64,000 nucleotides of DNA from Mytilinidion resinicola. Taxonomy: Eukaryota; Ascomycota; Dothideomycetes; Mytilinidiales; Mytilinidiaceae. Numbering within the stretch: position 1 is the first letter of the stretch; the number at the start of each line of letters is the position of its first letter. The stretch lies in NCBI RefSeq assembly GCF_010093595.1, contig NW_022985439.1:2045814-2109813 (forward strand), in the 5' to 3' direction. The notes beneath the pieces were generated by a model. That model saw only the letters and a list, made by a program, of their open reading frames with translations. It made no database searches and was not told the origin of the DNA. A program made the translations under genes and the position numbers. Positions 56,866 to 64,000 of the stretch are shown piece by piece.

Positions 56866-58395
56866 GGTGTGAACAAAAGTGTAGGAGAGGGTATCTCTCC
56901 AACGAAGAGAAACAAGACCATGAATGAGGCCGAACTAACGACGTGCGAGCAAGAACTCACGGTGTCCGTGCGAGGATATGGGCCATCTTCTGCTCAAGTG
57001 GGTTGAAGGTGCAAAGCTGAAAAAGCTAATGCAAAGGTTGCAGGCCAAGGGATGCCGCTAGCCATTAGAGAATGAGTTTGCTGCACCTCTTGCATTCATA
57101 AATGCGTTTCCCCTACCCAAGATCGCCGCGGACGATAACAAAACAGCTCAGTCATTCTAGAGCCGAATATCCATCCTTCGAACGCCACATCGTCGGAGGT
57201 TTTCGGGCGTCTGATCATAGGAACTGAAATATAGTGATGATATTTGCAATTATGGAACTGGCAATACTCTCATACTGATCAATAAGGTCATGCACATAGA
57301 TCTACTATGTAGAATGAGGTTAACTTAAATGCGTCCTCGGGAAAGCGTGAAACGCGGCACGGGAGCTCTAGGAAGAGACTGCTATTGGCTGGACAGAGCT
57401 GATAAGACCTTTGTCACACAGCGTTTGCCATCATCGAAATCGTTGCACTTGCCACGGCGTGCACGTACGTGTAGATGCACGAGTCTCTCACCAAAAACCC
57501 ACTTTAACCCGTGCCTGTACCTGACCGTCGCGAAACGCGAAAAGAAGGTAGCAGAAATGTTGACTAGAGGTGATTAGACGTTCTTCAAAGCACAAATGAG
57601 GTTGCAGAGAGATTGGAGGCTACGAGATGAGTAATGTTACGCTTCTCTGTGAGTCCTGGATTCAGGTGAAGGAACTCACTTTTCTTTGACATTCTGGAAG
57701 CTTGTCGGCATCTCTTCTGATCGATGAGGCTCAAAGTCGTTTGCTTATTTGAAACCAGATTCAGGGCGAACCAAGTTTCGTGTTGCATCGCGTTCCGAAG
57801 GATCGATCCGTTTTTCGACGAATTCTCGCTATGGCGACATTCAGTAGGTATATTTCAAGAAAGTCCTGTCATGCCTCTGGCGCAAATATCAAGGCGCACA
57901 CCCTCATCACTGCGCAACTCACGGAAGCGACGCAGACACAGCAGTGCTTCTCACGGCGACTCTGAGCCCAATCGCCAAGTTACAAGGGCCCGCAGCGAAT
58001 CAAGCTAAAGCCCGAAAGCCATGAACCCAATTGATGTGACAACGATGAAACAGCAACCACTAACTACGCCGGATTCAAATTAGAGGCAGCGACGAGCAGA
58101 CCGATATATGAGTGTTGCGCCCGGATGAGTGGTGACTGGAAATGAGATCTCATACGAATGGCTGGTCATTTCAGATGACCGTGTGCTCATTACGCGGGTG
58201 CCGATGGTGATTGATGCAATGATGATACCAAATTTGGGAGTTGTCCTATACGGATTCGATATGCCGAGTGTAATCTTGAAGCGCTCATGAAGATCAGAAA
58301 AAAAAAGAAAACAGTCATGTGATGTTGAAATTGCGGTATTGGAAAGTCTTAGACGGCTGTATATATCATGTTGAACACACCTCAACGTAGCATGC
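56866..58395. other. intergenic
   Basis: 5' flank of the kinase-ankyrin pseudogene and 3' flank of the AhpD-like gene. No gene recognised. Confidence 0.45.
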
Positions 58396-59316
58396 TCATA
58401 GCTTTGCTCTGGCTGGCGCGAAGTTCGCACCTCCCAATGCCTCAACGAGGCTGTCTACCTTCTCCAGTATCCAGACACAGCCCTCATCACTCGCGAGCCA
58501 TCTGACCCCTTCCTCGCCTCCGTCTTCAACAGCTGCAGCGTCATCCCGCCAGCTTCCATCTTCGACCGCCTTCCGCAGCCCAAAGACGTGTGACAGAACC
58601 TGCGGTCCAACACCCTGCTGCGCCCGCAGACAAGCAACAGCTATGATGGAAGTATTGACTCGCCCAACAGCCGTAGCCGGCGTTTGGGATTTGGAAGGCG
58701 GATCAGCGAGGAGTGCCCCGTACTCCGAATTCAGGATATGGACCGGCAAATCCGGATGTGACGTCGCCAACTTATCATACAGCTTGTTCTCAAACGGACG
58801 GTATATGCTATCCCAGAGCTTCTTTCCTCTCTCTGCTACTCCCGACAGCAGCTCAGGCTTCAATACCCGCGATGGTCGGGTGTTGAGTTGCGATGCGACG
58901 GAAGAGGGGAGAGAGGCGTGGAATGCGTTGAGCATGTTGATGACTCTCGGGAGGCCGTTGAAGCCGACGCATTTCAGGCCAGCTTCACGGATATATTCGG
59001 CGGTTTCGACGGCGGACGAAGGCGAGGAGGCTGTCGCGACGGTGTAGAGGGCATTGAGGGAGCCGGGAGAGTTCAGCGTCATGGTCGTAGCGGTCTGTCG
59101 TAATGTCAGTCAATTGAACAAGACCTTGCACATTCGTATTAAAAGGGGAGTCTTTACGGCCAGCGCAAGCCATGACGGGCGCCCAACATGTCGTTCCCTG
59201 GCTTCCCGCTCGATCTGCTTGAAGATGGAGTTGATCTGCGGAGGTGCCGGAATGGGACCTGGACGCGCATGGGCGGCGTTGATGAGGGATTTGAGGGTGG
59301 GAGATAGTTTGGACAT
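58396..59316 (-). CDS. AhpD/carboxymuconolactone-decarboxylase-like protein
   Basis: Exon 1 (59316-59158) and exon 2 (59094-58396), joined by a phase-0 intron, give 285 residues. The protein starts [20 protein letters not shown] and continues [20 protein letters not shown]. The second exon has [13 protein letters not shown], then [20 protein letters not shown], the helix characteristic of the fungal AhpD-like branch, and [20 protein letters not shown] near the C-terminus. The helical, all-alpha composition fits the fold. The classical AhpD CxxC pair is not seen, so peroxidase activity should not be assumed. There is no targeting signal. Confidence 0.75.
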
Positions 59317-60046
59317 GGCGATTCAGATCTCAAGACGTCTTCGTCGCGCCATTGGTATCCTTGCGCGATAGTTGCGTTAAAAAGAAGCTGGATAGAGTTG
59401 ATGATGCAGCTGATGAAGTACTTGGTAGAAGAGACCTCGGGAAAGACGCGGGGTGAACTTCTTCCTAGCTTTCGCCGACGACACCCCGTCACCACGCTCC
59501 ACAGGTCCAGCGCCAAGATACGCATTTACTAAATCATGCGTATAAGGGCAAAGAGTCAATGGGCGGGATGAACCTTAATTAAGCATGAATGAGCAATGAG
59601 CAATGAGCGTCCAGCGTCCAAGTTTGTTTCTCTTCGTCTTTTGAACAATTAACTTACTCTTCGCAAATGAGTAATCGCCGTTTCCCTCCCAACTGCCTCC
59701 TGGGCATTTGTTCTATAATCGAATGCGGACATCGCGCTATGCGCTTCACTTAGTCTAACGTTTCGCCGTGCAAGAACGAACTTCACGTATTAACGAGCCT
59801 TTTTCTCATATCTATATTCACTTCAATTGCTCTATCCATCTTCAATTATAACTTGACTGTACTTGCCTCTAAATTTTAGATATCACTTCTCATGTTCAAT
59901 CGTTCTTCGTTGCTCGTATCCGGAATTTCTCCGTGTTCAAGTTCCTTTACAGTCAATGCAAAAATTAAAACAGTATCCCTCGACCTCAGCCATTATTCTA
60001 TGTCAAATCACACTAGAATGGCAGAGGATTCGAAAAGAGCAAAAAA
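59317..60046. other. intergenic
   Basis: Upstream of the AhpD-like gene; no gene seen. gagcaatgagcaatgagcg near 59590 is a minor tandem. Confidence 0.4.
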
Positions 60047-60086
60047 GAAAATGTCCGGCGCCGCGGATCGAACACGGGTGTCGCCT
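60047..60086 (-). other. tRNA-like 3' fragment
   Basis: On the minus strand: ACCCGTGTTCGATCCGCGG forms a perfect T arm (CCGTG/CGCGG around TTCGATC). It is followed by CGCCGGA as an acceptor 3' strand and then TTTTCTTTTTT, a Pol III terminator. No matching 5' half (TCCGGCG) lies within the next 150 bases. It is a truncated tRNA or tRNA-derived element. Confidence 0.4.
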
Positions 60087-60751
60087 CATACACTTTTTAC
60101 ACTTCAGAAATTCTCAGCACACGGTCTTCCCACAGCTCTTGGCTTTTAGTTTATACTATACCTGGACTAGCTCCAAGTATACGTGGCCTCAGCGCGTTGA
60201 CGGCCCTCCCGATTCCCGCTTTACAAAGGTGGGATCTGAGTGGATCGGCACGTCTTTCTGTTAGGTGAGGGCAGCTGCAAGCTGTTTCCAATCAGACCTA
60301 GATGCTAGACGAACACTCTGCCCTACCAATGGAAGCTGTCATGTACGAACAAGATTGCAGAATGCAATTCGCCGCTTGGGTTCGTGGTAGGCGCCTCAGC
60401 CTTCAATGCCAGTTGGCTGTGCTGGTCACGGCAGGCAAGGCGTTCTTCAGCTGGAAACCTGCTCTTTCAGACCCATCCTCAACCTCCCCGCGTGCCGCTT
60501 CGCTGTTCTTCACTTCATACAAGTAAGTATTGCAAGCATCATTCTATAAACTATCGGTCGCTAACAATGCGTACAAGCTCTTCCAACTCCACAGTCTTTG
60601 GCTACACCATCCTTCTCCCCTCGCTCAGGCTAAGAGCGACCGCCTAGACCTTATTTGCACTCCCCATTCCTCAAACTCTGCTTTACAACCAACCCGCCCG
60701 AATCCAAGTGGGCCATAAGCGCTTGTGCAGCTAGCTGAGCTCTACCTCTCG
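60087..60751. other. 5' flank of the NLR-like gene
   Basis: No gene recognised. It is C/T-rich near the start and probably contains the promoter and 5' UTR. Confidence 0.35.
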
Positions 60752-63700
60752 ATGGCGTCTGACCAGCGGCCCCTTCGCCTTCTCTCGTTTGATGGTGGAG
60801 GCGTTCGCGGTCTCTCCAGCCTGCTTATTCTGCAGCGTATCATGCACGTACTGGAAAAAAAGGCTGGATTGGAAGGGGAACAGCCGCCTCGGCCATGCGA
60901 ATACTTCGACATTATTGCTGGAACATCCACCGGCGGGCTGATCGCTATTATGCTTGGTACTCTTCGCATGAGCATTGATGATGCCATAAAGTCCTATATG
61001 GACTTTGCGCCAAAAATATTTCCTAAAGAAGGCTTTGCCTCAGGGAATTTCGCGAGCAAATTTATCAAAGCAGTGAGTGGAAAGGCACGATTTGATGCGA
61101 CTGCCTTGGAAGTGGAGGTCAAGAAATTGGTCCGAAGTCACTTGGCGCCTTTGGGGCTAGACGAGAATGCAGTGTTCGATAAGATTAGCTGGTCTGAAGA
61201 AAGCTCTTGCAATGTGTAAGCTACTGCTTTGTTACTTATATGCCGTGTGATCTTCTTCCTTCTTGTCTCTCCCTCCCCTTCTTATTCTATTCTCTTTTAC
61301 CTTACTTTCCCTTTCCCTTATCCTTATCCTCCCTAATATTTTCCTGGCTTTCCCCTACCCTTGCCTTTCTCTTCCCTTTATATCTCTTAGTACGAACTCT
61401 ACTTCTATTAGTAAATCTCTACTCCTTGCTCCTTATAGCTATCCTGCGATATGGACATATTTTTATATTGTCCTATTCAACGAACAGTTTTCTAATCTGG
61501 TTGTAGTATTGTTTGCGCCGGCGTTCCCGACGCTGGTAGGGCAGTTCGGCTCCGAAGCTATTCCAGTCGATTGGAGTCAAGTAAAGGGTGTACAGTGTGG
61601 GAGGCGGCTCGAGCCACATCAGCTGCACCCTTATACTTTGATCCTATCTCGTTCGGTGTTCCTCCGATGAAGTATATCGACGGTGCCCTACGCTACAATA
61701 ATCCGGTCCGAGTCCTCTACGATGAGGCAAAGAGTGAATGGCCTGACCGGCCTATCGCCTGTATCATCAGTATAGGTACTACTCTCTCCTAAATATTTGA
61801 AAAGCGATGCCTACCCTTGAGTTGCTCTCAGCTGTAATGAACCCGTCATTCAGTGCTAAAGATTGCTATAACTTAGCTGCTAGAGTCACTGCATTCACTT
61901 GCCCACCCCTTTACGTAAAGCAGCACTGGCAGTATTAAAATCGAGACTGATTATTATAGGTACTGGGAAATCCCCTCCATCTTCTGGAGGACCACGATTA
62001 GACCAACTCCTGAAAAGTATGAAGGACATTGTCACGGATACGGAGCAAACTGCCGTAGATTTCAGCAATGACATTCATCATGAACCTGTCGAAACCAGGC
62101 CACACTACTTCAGATTTAATGTGGAACAAGGTCTGGAAGCTGTTGGACTGGAGGAATGGAAACATTTTGACAAGCTAACGGCGTTGACGACTGTGTATCT
62201 TGATGGGAAAAGACAAGAAATAGATAAATGCGCTCAGGAACTGCTCTTTGTGGTTGGTATGTAGCTTAATGTTATTTGCATGATCTGCTATCTAATCCTT
62301 AACAGGTAACCTGAGTAGGTTAAAGAAACCGAAAGAACTAGAATGGACTCCAGAGCAATCTGATTGTGTGCAACTGCTCCGCACCTCGGATTACGAACGC
62401 CACAAAGACAGGAACCCTGATCGAGTTAAAGGGACTTGTCAGTGGTTCCTAGAGCACTCCCACTTCCAAAATTGGTATCAGAATAATACATCAAGCCTAC
62501 TTTGGGTATCGGCGGATCCCGGTTGCGGCAAATCAGTTCTATCGAAATCTCTCGTGGAAAATGAGCTGAAAAGTACCGACTCACGTACTATTTGCTACTT
62601 CTTCTTCAAAGATGACGACGACAAACAAAAAAGCGTAACCCACGCACTTTGCGCTCTACTACATCAGTTATTCTCGCAGAGAAAGCCTCTCATCAAGTAC
62701 GCCATCCCGAATTACCAAAGTGAAGGAAAACGACTGCCTCAATCATTTCAAAACTTATGGACGATTCTTATAAAGGCCGCGACCGATCCTCAAACCGGCG
62801 AAGTTGTTTGCATTTTGGATGCTCTTGATGAATGCGAGGAATCTGGTCGAAACGAACTGATCAAAGTTTTGAATCGTTTCGAGGATGATATCTCTTATTC
62901 CCGGGGAAAACAATCCAAATTGAGATTCTTGGTCACCAGCCGTCCTTACCACGATATCGAACGGAAGTTTGCGCTCTTAACGAATAATATACCTACCATC
63001 CGATTGCGTGGTGAAATGGAATCGAAGACGATTAGCCGTGAGATTGACCTTGTTATCCAATGGAAAGTTCCGATACTCGGAGTCGAATTAGAGCTCAACG
63101 ACTCCGAACAGTCAACTCTCGAAAGCGAGCTCTTAAGCATGACTCACCGGACTTACCTCTGGTTAAAGCTTATTCTCGATGTAATCTACAACGAAATAGG
63201 CCTTACCAAGAAGAAGCTGAAGCAGATTACTGGCAGCCTTCCTGACACAGTAGATAAGGCTTACGAGGCGATTCTATCGAAAGTTCGGGAGAAGAAGCGC
63301 GCACGGAAACTTCTTAGTATTGTTGTCGCAGCCGCCAGACCACTCACGTTGAAGGAGATGAACATTGCTCTTGCTATCGAAGATGACCATACGTCCTACA
63401 AAGACCTCGAGCTGGACCTCGACGACGAGACACGATTCAAAGACACCGTTCGACACCTCTGTGGACTTTTTGTTAGCGTTATAGATCAAAAGGTCTATTT
63501 AATTCACCAGACAGCAAAAGAGTTTCTCCTTGCGCAAAGCGAAATATGTAGCGGAGTATGGAAACACTCTATCAAGCCGGCCGAGTCAGAGCTTATCGTC
63601 GCACGAACGTGTATTACCTATCTCCTTTTTACTGAATTCGGCAGTAATTTCGATACAAGAGGAAAATCACAGACTGAAAAAGATCTCAAAGTCAAAGCAA

Positions 63701-64000
63701 TTATAGAAAATCATCATTTTCTGAGCTATGCCGCGAGTCAATGGGCTACCCACTTCCGAAAGGCGCAAGTAAGAGTAGAGGACGGAATACTTCAATCATG
63801 TCTTGATATCTGCGATACTCAAAGCCAGCGATACCAAATTTGGTTCTTTATATACTGGACTTTGGTCCATAGCTACGAGCTAACTCCTGAATTCACAAGT
63901 AGTATAATGGTAGGGTCATATTTCGGGCACGAGGCTGTGGTGAAGCTGCTGCTGGCAACGGGCAAGGTCGAGGTCGACTCCAAGGACTCTGAATACGGTC
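60752..64000 (+). CDS. patatin-NACHT-ankyrin NLR-like protein, incomplete at window end
   Basis: Exons 60752-61215, 61507-61775, 61960-62256 and 62306 onward are open to the last base (about 908 residues so far). The ATG at 60752 gives MASDQRPLRLLSFDGGGVRG. The patatin-like phospholipase domain has the Gly-rich DGGGVRGL loop, the nucleophile motif GTSTGG and the dyad Asp in YIDGALRYNNPV. After a linker, the NACHT ATPase shows Walker A SADPGCGKSVLSKSL, Walker B VVCILDALDECEES and FLVTSRPYHDIE. The C-terminal part (HEAVVKLLLATGKVEVDSKD) begins ankyrin repeats. Such fungal STAND proteins act in self/non-self recognition and regulated cell death; N. crassa PLP-1 is a patatin NLR with TPRs. Intron 1 is long (291 nt) and pyrimidine-rich. 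No internal stop, so it looks functional. Confidence 0.9.

Overview
This is a window of a filamentous ascomycete (Pezizomycotina) nuclear genome. The genes carry short GT-AG introns of roughly 45-90 nt, and recognisable products include cytosolic eIF4E, Smc1, Srs2, Gpc1 and Atp25. It also holds a tRNA-Val with a canonical intron and fungal-type NACHT/ankyrin and kinase/ankyrin genes. The class is less certain; a Dothideomycete-like fungus is a guess from the style of the kinase-ankyrin and patatin-NACHT proteins. Several in-frame stops can each be explained by a single C-to-T or G-to-A change. That fits past repeat-induced point mutation (RIP) but does not prove it.

Layout. 1-9 kb: eIF4E, a DnaJ/X-domain co-chaperone with a GC-AG intron, a 20-bp minisatellite, an intron-containing tRNA-Val(UAC), a MEMO-family protein, and a small Cys-rich protein with a PIP-box-like motif. 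9.4-14.3 kb: Srs2-type helicase and a basic coiled-coil protein. 15-21 kb: decayed coding repeats, a BAHD-type acyltransferase broken by a frameshift, an unknown small protein, and a fused N-carbamoyl-D-amino-acid amidohydrolase / hydantoin-racemase-like protein. 21.7-28.9 kb: a cluster of three related, unrecognised genes (A, B, C) plus an eroded fragment. 30-31 kb: one unknown gene. 31-41 kb: a gene-poor, repeat-rich stretch with one small zinc-ribbon-like gene and two related inverted-repeat elements (38.46-39.22 and 39.77-40.39 kb). 40.9-50.5 kb: conserved housekeeping block, GPC1 divergent from SMC1, then ATP25. 50.7-53 kb: a small Cys-rich ORF and a relic of a secreted peptide. 53.1-56.9 kb: a kinase-ankyrin pseudogene with four in-frame stops. 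58.4-59.3 kb: an AhpD/CMD-like protein. 60.7 kb to the window end: a patatin-NACHT-ankyrin NLR-like gene that runs off the edge.

The most novel part is the 21.7-28.9 kb cluster. Genes B and C share an N-terminal 'PG...QG' beta-rich module. In B it is carried on two symmetrical phase-1 exons of exactly 180 nt, separated by introns of 56 nt that still resemble each other. Genes A, B and C also appear to share a C-terminal domain interrupted at an equivalent point by a phase-1 intron of 56, 56 and 58 nt. I cannot assign this family to any named domain. Other notable items are the carbamoylase-racemase fusion, whose racemase half lacks the second catalytic cysteine, and the two innate-immunity-like genes (one dead, one apparently intact) near the right end.
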